DNA of 19,105 bases from an uncultured Clostridia bacterium (GCA_934645275.1 CAKUDW010000011.1:1-19105), one strand, 5' to 3'. Positions 1 through 7,031 are shown, counted from the stretch's first letter. The notes: generated by a model from the letters alone, not told the origin. Numbers and translations: made by a program.

Positions 1-76
1 GTGCGGTAGTTCAGTTGGTTAGAATGCCAGCCTGTCACGCTGGAGGTCGAGGGTTCGAGCCCCTTCCGCATCGCCA
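1..76 (+). tRNA. tRNA-Asp (GTC), first base outside the window
   Basis: The cloverleaf is complete except for its first nucleotide. The anticodon stem ccagc/gctgg encloses the loop ctGTCac, giving anticodon GTC (Asp). The T arm carries GGTTCGAGC, and CCA is encoded at 74-76. Acceptor 3' strand CCGCATC (66-72) pairs with GTGCGG at 1-6 plus one missing 5' base, expected to be G, with a G-U wobble at the second pair. A terminator follows 9 nt downstream, so this is the last gene of its transcript. Confidence 0.95.
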
Positions 77-84
77 AGTTTTTA

Positions 85-115
85 AATCCCTTTCCGTTTG
101 GAAAGGGATTTTTTT
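85..115 (+). terminator. Rho-independent terminator of the tRNA unit
   Basis: A perfect 11 bp stem, AATCCCTTTCC (85-95) with GGAAAGGGATT (100-110), has a GTTT loop and runs into an uninterrupted T tract (109-115). Confidence 0.93.
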
Positions 116-202
116 GCTCTTCACCTCCATTCGCAGTAATCACTACGCCTGTTTTCCCTCCCTCTGACTCGAAACTTAATATGGCAGCGCCGGCGAAAGC
201 GG

Positions 203-230
203 TTGCCTTGCATCCTGTTTGAGCTATAAT
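203..230 (+). promoter_or_regulatory. Sigma-A-type promoter of the PrsW gene
   Basis: TTGCCT (203-208), 16 bp spacer, perfect TATAAT (225-230). The predicted start near 237 leaves a leader of about 58 nt before the ATG at 295. Confidence 0.6.
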
Positions 231-294
231 ATTGCTAACGCCGGGCGCGCCGCGCCAATGGCGGAGAAATACGCAGACGAAAGGGCGAGGTTAC

Positions 295-1029
295 ATGTTC
301 TTCTTTGCGCCGTTGTTTATGATGCCGGTTTACTATCTGATGATTATTTATGTGCTGGCGGCCGTGCTGCCTGCGCTGTTTCTGATGCGCTACGTGTACC
401 GTCAGGATCGCATCGAGCTGGAGCCGCGCTATCTGTTGGCCAGCCTGGCATGGCGGGGCGTGTGCGCGGCGCTGGTCGCCATCGTGCTGGAAGTGCTGGC
501 CAAGGCGCTGCTGGATTCGCTGGTCTCGCAGGACAGTCCCAAATACACGGTACTGCTTGCTTTTCTGGGCGTTGCCGCCGTAGAAGAGGGCGCGAAATTC
601 TTCTTTCTCTATCAACGCACTTGGAACGACCCCAACTTCAACTACCGCTACGACGCCATCGTATACGCGGTGTTCGTATCGCTGGGTTTCGCCGCGTTTG
701 AAAACGTGAAGTATATCTTCAACTACGGCCTGTCCGTCGCCCTGCCGCGCGCAATTCTGGCCATTCCCGGCCACATGAGCTTCGCGGTGTTCATGGGTAT
801 TTTCTACGGCCGCGCCAAGCTGCGCCGCGATTGCGGTGACGAGGGTGGCTGCAAGTTGAACCTTGTGTTGGGCTATCTGGCCGCAGTTGCGCTGCACGGC
901 GTTTACGACAGCTGCTGCATGGCGCGCACAGAACGCTCCACGCTGATCTTTGTGCTGTTCGTGGCTGCAATGTATGCGGCGGTATTCGCGCTGATCCGGC
1001 ACGAATCGCGCACGGACAGGCCCGTCTGA
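295..1029 (+). CDS. PrsW-family intramembrane metalloprotease
   Basis: This 244-residue polytopic membrane protein carries the PrsW-type motifs: EExxK (VEEGAK, E97/E98/K101), FxxxE-like AFENV (E136), a His in a membrane segment (PGHMSF, H160) and HxxxD (HGVYD, H201/D205). In Bacillus subtilis PrsW makes the first cut of an anti-sigma factor; family members elsewhere have many unknown substrates. No sigma/anti-sigma pair lies nearby, so the substrate is unknown. The start at 295 is chosen because AGGGCGAGG lies just upstream and residues 1-35 form a membrane segment (FFFAPLFMMPVYYLMIIYV). In-frame upstream codons from 232 would give a charged, non-membrane extension and lie too near the promoter. 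It is a single-gene unit with its own promoter and terminator. Confidence 0.88.
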   Translation: MFFFAPLFMMPVYYLMIIYVLAAVLPALFLMRYVYRQDRIELEPRYLLASLAWRGVCAALVAIVLEVLAKALLDSLVSQDSPKYTVLLAFLGVAAVEEGAKFFFLYQRTWNDPNFNYRYDAIVYAVFVSLGFAAFENVKYIFNYGLSVALPRAILAIPGHMSFAVFMGIFYGRAKLRRDCGDEGGCKLNLVLGYLAAVALHGVYDSCCMARTERSTLIFVLFVAAMYAAVFALIRHESRTDRPV

Positions 1030-1051
1030 CGGTACAAGAGCGGACATATCT

Positions 1052-1083
1052 CCCCTCCGGAATTGATGTTCGGAGGGGTTTTT
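1052..1083 (+). terminator. Rho-independent terminator after the PrsW gene
   Basis: Perfect 8 bp stem CCCCTCCG (1052-1059) with CGGAGGGG (1071-1078), 11 nt loop, followed by TTTTT at 1079-1083. Confidence 0.88.
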
Positions 1084-1095
1084 GTTAAGGAACAG

Positions 1096-1349
1096 GAATT
1101 AACAAAAACGCACCGTAGACTCCACAAAGTGGAGGCTACGGCAGCAGCGCTACCGCGCTCGAATCCTACGGAATCGAGCGTCGGCGGTCTGCCCAAAGGC
1201 AGACCGGCAAGCCCGAAGGTCTTGCCGCCTCCGCCCCGCAGCTTGCGCGGAGGGCGGGCTGGTCGCGCCTCCCCAAGAGTTGCGACTGCTATAAGCGCAC
1301 CGGAGTTTTGCGTGTCGGCGGGTTCCATTGGAACACGCCGGCAATTCTT
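1096..1349. repeat. Modular hairpin repeat, copy A (long form)
   Basis: This fills most of the 415 bp gap between the PrsW and amidotransferase-like genes. It shares its first ~55 bp (GAATTA.CAAAAA.GCACCG through GGCAGCAGCG) and last ~90 bp (GGCTGGTCGCGCC through CAATTCTT) with copy D at 15093-15264. Hairpins in order: 1113-1141 (12 of 13 pairs), a stem centred on CGCTCGA/TCGAGCG, 1185-1206 (perfect 9 bp, CGGTCTGCC), a GC-rich stem around CCGCCTCCGC, GTCGC/GCGAC at ~1262-1286, and 1316-1340 (CGGCG.GTTCC with GGAAC.CGCCG). Reading frames through it exist on both strands but have no ribosome binding site or recognisable product. Confidence 0.82.
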
Positions 1350-1375
1350 CCAAAGGCGCACTGTGCAAATCATCC

Positions 1376-1404
1376 TTGCCCAAAACGCGCGCTTCGGTTA
1401 TAAT
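1376..1404 (+). promoter_or_regulatory. Promoter of the amidotransferase-like gene
   Basis: TTGCCC (1376-1381), 17 bp spacer, perfect TATAAT (1399-1404). It lies 27 bp after the end of repeat copy A, so the repeat is probably outside the transcript. Confidence 0.7.
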
Positions 1405-1444
1405 GAATGCAGCGAATAATAATTATATATGGAAGGAGCCGCAC

Positions 1445-2191
1445 ATGAGCAAGGGTAAAATTCTGCTTGTCGGCGAAAGCTGGCATGTACACACTACGGA
1501 AGCCAAGGGTTTTGACGTATTCACCTACGACTATTACGAGGAGGCCACCGAGTATATCCGCGCGGCGGTGGAAGCGAACGGCTACGAATTCGTTCACATT
1601 CCCTCGCACCTGGTAGAGCGGGATTTTCCCACAACAGCGGACGCACTGGCGGCTTACAGCGCCGTGATCTTCAGCGACGTCGGCGCAAACACCATGAACC
1701 TGCCGATGAACGTGTTCATGAAACTGAAGCCCACGCCCAACAAGCTGAAGCTGGTGCGCGAATATGTAAACAATGGCGGTGCCTTCGCAATGGTGGGCGG
1801 CTATCTCTCGTTCTCAGGCATACAGGCACGCGGCGCGTACAAGCGCACGCCCGTGGAAGAAATCCTGCCGGTAACGCTTTTGGAGGGCGATGACCGCGTG
1901 GAAGAAAGCGACGGCATTACGCCCGAGGCCTCCGAACATCCCGTACTGGCGGGCATCGGCGGTCCCTGGCCGCAGCTGTTGGGCTATAACCGGCTGATTG
2001 CCAAGCCCGCTGCGGAAGTTATCGCCACCGTGAACGGCGACCCGCTGATCGTGCTTGGTGAATATGGCCGCGGCCGCACGCTGGCATTCGCCACGGACTG
2101 CGCGCCGCACTGGGCGCCCATCGAATTCTGCACCTGGCCGGGCTATGCGCGGCTTTGGGGCAATTTGCTGGACTGGCTGAGCCGAAAATAA
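1445..2191 (+). CDS. Glutamine amidotransferase-like protein (PF07090/DUF1355 type)
   Basis: This 248-residue cytoplasmic protein of the class I glutamine-amidotransferase-like fold matches the PF07090 pattern along its length: LLVGESW near the N terminus, KGFDVF (21-26), VIFSDVGANT (74-83), VGGYLSFSG (117-125), LPV and a DDRVEE segment, HPVLAG, and a C-terminal DCAPHWAP...W.GY..LW...DWL. The strand-turn-helix segment where active amidotransferases carry the nucleophilic Cys reads GGYLSFSG, with Tyr and no Cys, so glutaminase activity is doubtful. The substrate of the family is unknown to me. The start at 1445 follows GGAAGGAG with good spacing; an upstream in-frame ATG at 1328 lies before the promoter and inside repeat A. 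Single-gene unit. Confidence 0.85.
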   Translation: MSKGKILLVGESWHVHTTEAKGFDVFTYDYYEEATEYIRAAVEANGYEFVHIPSHLVERDFPTTADALAAYSAVIFSDVGANTMNLPMNVFMKLKPTPNKLKLVREYVNNGGAFAMVGGYLSFSGIQARGAYKRTPVEEILPVTLLEGDDRVEESDGITPEASEHPVLAGIGGPWPQLLGYNRLIAKPAAEVIATVNGDPLIVLGEYGRGRTLAFATDCAPHWAPIEFCTWPGYARLWGNLLDWLSRK

Positions 2192-2201
2192 ATTGCATTG
2201 C

Positions 2202-2224
2202 GCGCGGCCCCAATGGGGCCGCGC
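2202..2224 (+). terminator. GC-rich hairpin after the amidotransferase-like gene
   Basis: Perfect 10 bp stem GCGCGGCCCC (2202-2211) with GGGGCCGCGC (2215-2224), AAT loop, 10 nt after the stop codon. No T tract follows directly; instead repeat copy B starts at its foot. It is probably the terminator or 3'-end-protecting hairpin. Confidence 0.6.
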
Positions 2225-2487
2225 CTGCTTGTCAAAAAAGATTTTGACAAGCAGGTGGACGGGGAAGCAAGCTCCTCCGCCACGACCACCCTCTCCAGTT
2301 TTTGCTAAAATCCTTCAGATTTCCGGGCGCAAAAATCGCCCCGCGCCCACCGTACACACCGCTGGACACGACTGGGCGTTCGAAAGGGCCTTGGCCCTCT
2401 CGAACGCCCCCTGGTTTTTCGACAGACTGAGCAAAAACATAGTTTCGCGAGCCGGCAGCCCTGACATAGACTCCGTCGACAATTCTT
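2224..2487. repeat. Modular hairpin repeat, copy B (TTGTCAAAA type)
   Basis: This occupies most of the 371 bp gap before the FliB-like gene. It opens with a perfect 14 bp hairpin (2224-2237 with 2242-2255, arm CCTGCTTGTCAAAA, loop AAGA). Then come a weak GTGG..CGG/CCG.CCAC stem, GGGCG/CGCCC around an A-rich loop, and a 17-position stem with one mismatch (2374-2390 with 2393-2409, GGGCGTTCGA and TCGAACGCCC at the base). The first ~150 bp closely match copy C at 5210. It ends in CGACAATTCTT, the same end as copies A and D. The same-frame translation in copies B and C shares a string beginning CLSKKILTS, but it lacks a ribosome binding site and crosses the hairpins, so I treat it as non-coding. 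Confidence 0.82.
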
Positions 2488-2539
2488 TTCAAAATCTTAT
2501 AAGAGCGCGGCTGAAAAGCGCAGCCCGTGGGTTTATAAT
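2476..2539 (+). promoter_or_regulatory. Two candidate promoters for the FliB-like gene
   Basis: Upstream candidate: TCGACA (2476-2481), 16 bp, TATAAG (2498-2503); its -35 lies in the terminal bases of repeat B. Downstream candidate: CTGAAA (2511-2516), 17 bp, perfect TATAAT (2534-2539), which would leave a very short leader before the ATG at 2564. Confidence 0.45.
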
Positions 2540-2563
2540 TCCTCCGAAAAAGGGGTGAAATGC

Positions 2564-3697
2564 ATGCCTGAAGCCTTTGAATACCTTGCACCGGACTACT
2601 ACCCAAATTTTTCCTGCAAAATGGGCGGCTGCCGTACCTGCTGTTGCGATGGCTGGAACGTGTCGCTGTCAATGCAGGACTATTTTCAGCTGCTGGGTGT
2701 GGAATGCAAGAAGAACCTGCGCAGCCGGCTGGATGTCGCAATGCGCCCGGCCATGAACCCTACGCCCGAGCACTATGCCGAAATTGCGCGTCGCTTTGAC
2801 GGCGACTGCCCGATGCGCATGGACGATGGTCGCTGCGCCATCCATGCGCAGCTGGGCGCAGCGCACCTGCCCGCAATTTGCCGCCTGTACCCACGCGCGC
2901 TGCGCGGCGAGGGCGATTTGGAATGCTCATGCGCGTGCAGCTGTGAGCGCGTGGTTGAAATGCTGCTGAACCATCCCGAACCGCTGCGCTTTATTCCGCT
3001 GCAGCTAAACGACGCGCCGCCGCAGGCGCAGGGCAGCACAGTATTCCGCGAACGTTTTCAGGGCGAGCAGGCATTGCGGTTGAAGCTGATCGGTCTCGTG
3101 CAGGATCGCGCATACCCATTACCGGAGCGGCTGGGCCGGCTTGGACTGGCAATGGCGCGGCTGGAAGCCGGACAGGGCACGGATTTTGATTCCGCTTGCC
3201 TCTCTGCTCCGCCTACCCCCGGCGCGGACATCGACGCCGCGCTGCGCGCCGTGGAAGCGCTGGTGGATATGCTGGACGAGCGCAGCGCCGGACTTCGGCA
3301 GTTTGGCGAAGCTGCGCGACAGTATTTCGGCCAGAACGGCGCGGCCAGTAAACGATATGCGCAGGCGCGCGCCCACTTTGAAGCGGCCTTCCCGTGCTGG
3401 GAATCCGGCTTTGCAAATCTGCTGGTCAACCACATGTTCTTCACGCGCTTCCCCTATTCAAACGGCGAAGAGACCCTGTACCGTGAGCACGCCGCGCTCT
3501 GTGCGCTGTACGCGCTGATGCGCGTGCTCGCCATCGGCCATACCGCGCAGAATGACGGCAGCGAAGCGCTGGTGGACGTGCTGGCGGCGCTGTTTCGGCT
3601 GGCAGATCATTCGTCCTTCCACCACTATGCCGCGCTGATGCTGGAGGAGCTGCATTTTGCCGCACCTGAACTGTTGGCGGCGCTGACAGCACTATAA
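2564..3697 (+). CDS. FliB-like (flagellin lysine-N-methylase family) cysteine-cluster protein
   Basis: This 377-residue protein has the N-terminal Cys-rich signature of the FliB/YkgJ-like group: FSCKMGGCRTCCCDGW (C18, C23, C26-C28), GDCPM (C82), GRCAIH (C91), PAICRLYPR (C106), then ECSCACSCE (C121-C127). FliB methylates flagellin lysines in Salmonella; the clusters are expected to hold a metal or Fe-S centre. The C-terminal half is helical and unremarkable. No flagellar genes lie in the window, and many homologues occur without flagella, so the substrate is open. The start at ATG 2564 is preferred over GTG 2555 because the AAGGGG ribosome binding site covers 2549-2555 and is 8 nt from the ATG. 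I see no clear terminator after the stop, only AT-rich sequence leading to the next promoter. Confidence 0.8.
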   Translation: MPEAFEYLAPDYYPNFSCKMGGCRTCCCDGWNVSLSMQDYFQLLGVECKKNLRSRLDVAMRPAMNPTPEHYAEIARRFDGDCPMRMDDGRCAIHAQLGAAHLPAICRLYPRALRGEGDLECSCACSCERVVEMLLNHPEPLRFIPLQLNDAPPQAQGSTVFRERFQGEQALRLKLIGLVQDRAYPLPERLGRLGLAMARLEAGQGTDFDSACLSAPPTPGADIDAALRAVEALVDMLDERSAGLRQFGEAARQYFGQNGAASKRYAQARAHFEAAFPCWESGFANLLVNHMFFTRFPYSNGEETLYREHAALCALYALMRVLAIGHTAQNDGSEALVDVLAALFRLADHSSFHHYAALMLEELHFAAPELLAALTAL

Positions 3698-3763
3698 CGG
3701 TCAAATATTGCAGAAATAATTCATATTTATCTATTTTATGTCATATTTCAGCAAGTTTTGTGC

Positions 3764-3792
3764 TTGTCGCACTGCTTGAATTGTGATAGAAT
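3764..3792 (+). promoter_or_regulatory. Promoter of the YerB-like gene
   Basis: TTGTCG (3764-3769), 17 bp spacer, TAGAAT (3787-3792), followed by AAGGAGG at 3810-3816 before the ATG at 3827. Confidence 0.65.
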
Positions 3793-3826
3793 GATAACAG
3801 ATTTCCTACAAGGAGGAAAATAACGA

Positions 3827-5158
3827 ATGAAGAAAACCATAGCTATTCTGCTGATCGCTCTGCTGACGCTGGCGGCCGCTTCGGCGGAAACGCTTTCGCT
3901 GACGACGGGCCTGCCCACAGATAAGGCCTACAAACCAATCGTATGCCAGTTTGACAACGAACCCGGCGCGCGTCCCCAGTGCGGCATGGCCAGTGCAGAT
4001 GTGGCCTACGAGACCGAGGTCTATAACGGCGGCTATACGCGCTACACCTGCGTATTTAACGATACCATCCCCGAGAAGGTAGAAGCCGTGCGCTCGGCGC
4101 GCATGCTGCATCTGGATATCTATCAGGACTGGGGCGGCATTTTTGCCTGCTTCGGCTTCCAGGACGCTGAGGGCAGCAACGCCAAGGCCTACGCCGCACA
4201 GGTAGTTTCCCGCCTGTTCAACGGCCATGTGGGCGACAAGGGCTTCTATCGCGATAAAAAGCGCAAGGCGCCCAACAACGTCGTTTTCAAAATGGGTGAA
4301 ATCTACGATTCCGTAGACGACAGCTTCGAAGAAAAGTCTCCCTTCACCTTCAGCAGCACGCCCACTGCGCAGGGCGATAAGGTGAGCTCCTTCAAAATTT
4401 CCTACCGCGCTGATTACACGCCCTCCTATGAATGGGATGCGGCAAGCGGCGTATACAAGCGTTTCTATAACGGCAAGCCGCAGAACGACGGCATCACCGG
4501 CGAGCAGCTTTCCTACAGCAATGTAATCGTGCAGCACGTGAATTATTCCTGGTATGGCGGCGCAAGCAACCGTCCGATGGCTGAGTTCACCGGCACCAAC
4601 CGCTGCGATTATTTCATCGGCGGCAACCACTTCACCGGCTACTGGACGCGCGGCAGCGTTTCCGAAAACACCGTCTATTACGACGACAACGGCAACGTGG
4701 TACAGTTCGCGCCCGGCAAAACCTTTGTTCAGATCGTGAAGGAACAGGTAAACGTGGAATACGATGTGGACGTGGACGCAGTTGCAGCACAGGCCGCTTC
4801 CGAAGCCACGGTCGATGACATTGATTCTCAGGAAGCGCAGATTGACGTTTCCGAGGCCACCGCAGGCAGCATCGTCGAGGAAACCGTGATTCCGGTTGAA
4901 AACGTGCAGGTGAGCGAAGTGGCCGTAGACGAACTGCTGGACAGCGCAGTCGAAACTGAGACGCTCTCCCGCGGCAGTGAGGGCGAAGAGGTGCGCAAGC
5001 TGCAGGCGAAGCTGATTGAGCTGCAGCTGCTCTCCGGTCAGCCGGACGGCAAGTACGGCAAGTATACCGAGGACGCCGTCAAGCAGCTTCAGGCCAGCTT
5101 CGGCATGGAACAGACCGGCGTGGCCGACAGCGCTTTCCTGGCCAAGCTCTACGAATAA
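3827..5158 (+). CDS. Secreted YerB-like (DUF3048) protein with C-terminal peptidoglycan-binding domain
   Basis: 443 residues. A type I signal peptide (KK, hydrophobic 4-17, likely cleavage after ASA at 20) is followed by a DUF3048/YerB region: TGLPTDKAYKPIVCQFDNEPGARPQ at the start of the N-terminal domain, VRSARMLHLDI, and a C-terminal domain with FNGKPQ and YSNVIVQHV. Next comes an acidic, Ala/Val-rich linker (~310-378) and a PG_binding_1-type domain (~380-443: LSRGSEGEEVRKLQ, DGKYGKYTEDAVKQLQ, G.AD..FLAKL). YerB of Bacillus is a lipoprotein; this protein has no lipobox Cys and may instead be held at the wall by its tail domain. The biochemical role of DUF3048 is not established to my knowledge. 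The start is fixed by AAGGAGG ten bases upstream. Confidence 0.87.
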   Translation: MKKTIAILLIALLTLAAASAETLSLTTGLPTDKAYKPIVCQFDNEPGARPQCGMASADVAYETEVYNGGYTRYTCVFNDTIPEKVEAVRSARMLHLDIYQDWGGIFACFGFQDAEGSNAKAYAAQVVSRLFNGHVGDKGFYRDKKRKAPNNVVFKMGEIYDSVDDSFEEKSPFTFSSTPTAQGDKVSSFKISYRADYTPSYEWDAASGVYKRFYNGKPQNDGITGEQLSYSNVIVQHVNYSWYGGASNRPMAEFTGTNRCDYFIGGNHFTGYWTRGSVSENTVYYDDNGNVVQFAPGKTFVQIVKEQVNVEYDVDVDAVAAQAASEATVDDIDSQEAQIDVSEATAGSIVEETVIPVENVQVSEVAVDELLDSAVETETLSRGSEGEEVRKLQAKLIELQLLSGQPDGKYGKYTEDAVKQLQASFGMEQTGVADSAFLAKLYE

Positions 5159-5177
5159 ACATTATTGTCACAATGTG

Positions 5178-5209
5178 CGGCGGCGGTTCCGAATGGAATC
5201 GCCGCCGTT
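5178..5209 (+). terminator. GC-rich hairpin after the YerB-like gene
   Basis: 13 bp stem with one G-U pair: CGGCGGCGGTTCC (5178-5190) with GGAATCGCCGCCG (5195-5207), GAAT loop. Only TT follows before repeat copy C. This repeats the arrangement at 2202-2224, where a GC hairpin directly abuts a CTGCTTGTC-type repeat. Confidence 0.6.
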
Positions 5210-5483
5210 CTGCTTGTCAAAAAAGATTTTGACAAGCCTGTGGACGGGGAAATACGCTCCCCCGCCACAGCCTTCCTCACCAATTTCTGCTAAAATCTTT
5301 CAGATTTCCGGGCGCAAAAATCGCCCCGTGCCCATCGTACACGCCGCGGGGCACGATTAAGAGTTCGAGAGGGCTTGCCGGCCTCCACCCCGCAACTTGC
5401 GCAGAGGGCGGGCTGGTCGCGCCTCCATAGGAGTCGCGACTGCTATACCGGATTTTTGCGGGCCGGCCCTCTAACGCATTGGC
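5210..5483. repeat. Modular hairpin repeat, copy C (B-type front joined to A/D-type back)
   Basis: This lies in the 487 bp gap before aspA. 5210-~5370 matches copy B, including the GCTTGTCAAAA/TTTTGACAAGC hairpin (5212-5222 with 5227-5237). From ~5374 it matches copy A instead: CTTGCCG, CCTCC.CCCCGCA.CTTGCGC, GGGCGGGCTGGTCGCGCC, then GCGACTGCTATA and a GG.TTTTTGCGGGCCGGC segment shared with D. The central hairpin is GTCGCG.CTCC (5416-5426) with GGAG.CGCGAC (5430-5440). The usual CAATTCTT end is absent. The remaining ~55 bp before the aspA promoter show no other structure I can support. Confidence 0.82.
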
Positions 5484-5539
5484 GGTTTTGTGCAAATCTT
5501 TTCGATGCAATTTTTCCTGCAAAAGCAGCATCAAATCGG

Positions 5540-5568
5540 TTGACATTCAACCAATTCAGGCCTATAAT
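5540..5568 (+). promoter_or_regulatory. Consensus promoter of aspA
   Basis: TTGACA (5540-5545), 17 bp spacer, TATAAT (5563-5568): a perfect match to the sigma-A consensus, suggesting strong constitutive expression with a leader of about 70 nt. Confidence 0.85.
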
Positions 5569-5645
5569 GATTCCAGCATGCAGGATATATCTGCATTTGG
5601 TTATGGAAATGAATTTGTTGTATTCAAATGGAGGATGAGGTACAA

Positions 5646-7016
5646 ATGCGCATCGAGCGGGATATGGTCGGCAGCGAGAGCATTGCCGAAAACGTTTATT
5701 ATGGCCTTCAATCGCTGCGGGCGGCGCAGAATTTCCACATCACGGGACGAGGCCTGATTCCGGAATTTATTGAATCGTTGGCGCAGATCAAAAAGGCGGC
5801 GGCGATTGTGAACGGCGACAGCGGACGGCTGGATGCACGCCGCCGCGATGCAATCATTCAGGCCTGCGACGAGATTCTGGCGGGCGGCTTCCGCGACCAG
5901 TTCATCACGGACGCCATTCAGGGCGGCGCGGGCACTTCTGCAAACATGAATGTGAACGAAGTGGTCGCCAACCGCGCCATTGAAATTCTGGGCGGTGAAA
6001 AGGGCGATTACAGCGTCGTGCATCCGAACGACCATGTGAACATGTGCCAATCCACGAACGATGTGATTCCCACAGCGGGCAAGATGACCGTGCTGAAGCT
6101 GATGCGCGGCGCATGTGCGCAGATGCAGCGCTTGAGTGAAGCGCTGGCCGTGAAGGAAAAGGAATTCGACCACATTCTGAAAATGGGCCGCACTCAGATG
6201 CAGGATGCCGTACCGATTCGCCTGGGCCAGGAATTCGGCGCGTACCGTTCGATGGTTGAGCGCGATCTGCACCGCCTGGAAAAGGTGCCGCAGGAGCTGA
6301 AATACGTGAACATGGGCGGTACAGCCATCGGCACCAGCATCAATGCCGACCCGAACTATGTGCATAAAATTGTACCCGAGCTGTGCGAAATCAGCGGCCT
6401 GGATCTGGAAGCCGCACCGAACCTGATCGACGCGACGCAGAACCTAGATTCGTTCGTGGCCGTATCGTCGGTACTGCGCGTGTGCGCGGTCAACCTGTCC
6501 AAAATGGCGAACGATCTGCGCATCCTCTCTTCCGGTCCGCGCACCGGTTTCCATGAAATCAACCTGCCGCCGCGGCAGAATGGTTCCTCCATCATGCCCG
6601 GCAAAGTTAACCCCGTAATTCCAGAGGTGGTATCGCAAGTCGCTTTCGGCATCGTGGGCAACGATGTGACCATCGCCATGGCGGCTGAGGCCGGTCAGCT
6701 GGAATTGAACGCCTTCGAGCCCGTGCTGTTCTACAAGCTGTTCGAATCCATCACCACGCTCACCGGCGCGGTACAGACGCTGGTGGACAACTGTGTCAGC
6801 GGCATCACGGCCAATGAAAAGCACTGCGAGGATCTGGTGAATCATTCCGTGGGCATCATCACCGCGCTGTGCCCCTATATCGGCTACACCGTCGCCGCGG
6901 ATATCGCCAAGACCGCCATCCGCAAGAATATTCCCGTGCGCGACGAGCTGATCGCCCGCAACATTCTCAAGCCCGAGCAGCTCGACGCCCTGCTCAATCC
7001 CTATGCAATGACCTGA
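5646..7016 (+). CDS. aspA: Aspartate ammonia-lyase (aspartase)
   Basis: The enzyme reversibly converts L-aspartate to fumarate and ammonia in the cytoplasm, feeding fumarate reduction or nitrogen release. The 456 residues show the aspartase/fumarase superfamily segments: GGAGTSANMNVNEV (93-106), QSTND (135-139), GRTQMQDAVP (181-190) and the catalytic loop GSSIMPGKVNPVIPEV (313-328). VIPEV after the loop points to aspartase; class II fumarases usually have TQCE there. The length is slightly below the usual ~470. ATG 5646 is preferred over the in-frame ATG at 5628 because GGAGG and GAGG (5630-5640) lie between them. Single-gene unit; the perfect promoter fits a core catabolic role. Confidence 0.93.
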   Translation: MRIERDMVGSESIAENVYYGLQSLRAAQNFHITGRGLIPEFIESLAQIKKAAAIVNGDSGRLDARRRDAIIQACDEILAGGFRDQFITDAIQGGAGTSANMNVNEVVANRAIEILGGEKGDYSVVHPNDHVNMCQSTNDVIPTAGKMTVLKLMRGACAQMQRLSEALAVKEKEFDHILKMGRTQMQDAVPIRLGQEFGAYRSMVERDLHRLEKVPQELKYVNMGGTAIGTSINADPNYVHKIVPELCEISGLDLEAAPNLIDATQNLDSFVAVSSVLRVCAVNLSKMANDLRILSSGPRTGFHEINLPPRQNGSSIMPGKVNPVIPEVVSQVAFGIVGNDVTIAMAAEAGQLELNAFEPVLFYKLFESITTLTGAVQTLVDNCVSGITANEKHCEDLVNHSVGIITALCPYIGYTVAADIAKTAIRKNIPVRDELIARNILKPEQLDALLNPYAMT

Positions 7017-7031
7017 TTTGCCTTATCATAA

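Noticed and set aside
235..1047. 270-codon minus-strand frame
   Set aside because: Antisense shadow of the PrsW gene; the plus strand carries all catalytic motifs, a promoter and a terminator.
1096..1349. CRISPR array
   Set aside because: The repeated units are unequal hairpins, with no constant spacer length and no cas genes.
1063..1419. 118-codon plus-strand reading frame across repeat A
   Set aside because: It starts in the terminator loop, crosses six hairpins and has no ribosome binding site. Its translation resembles the other repeat copies only because the DNA repeats.
2193..2558. 121-codon frame through repeat B sharing a protein string with the frame through copy C
   Set aside because: The shared string comes from DNA-level repetition of structured, non-coding sequence; there is no ribosome binding site and the two frames have unrelated ends.
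3806..4630. 274-codon minus-strand frame
   Set aside because: Antisense shadow of the YerB-like gene, with no motif or ribosome binding site.
5601..6365. 254-codon minus-strand frame
   Set aside because: Antisense to aspA, which is unmistakable on the plus strand.
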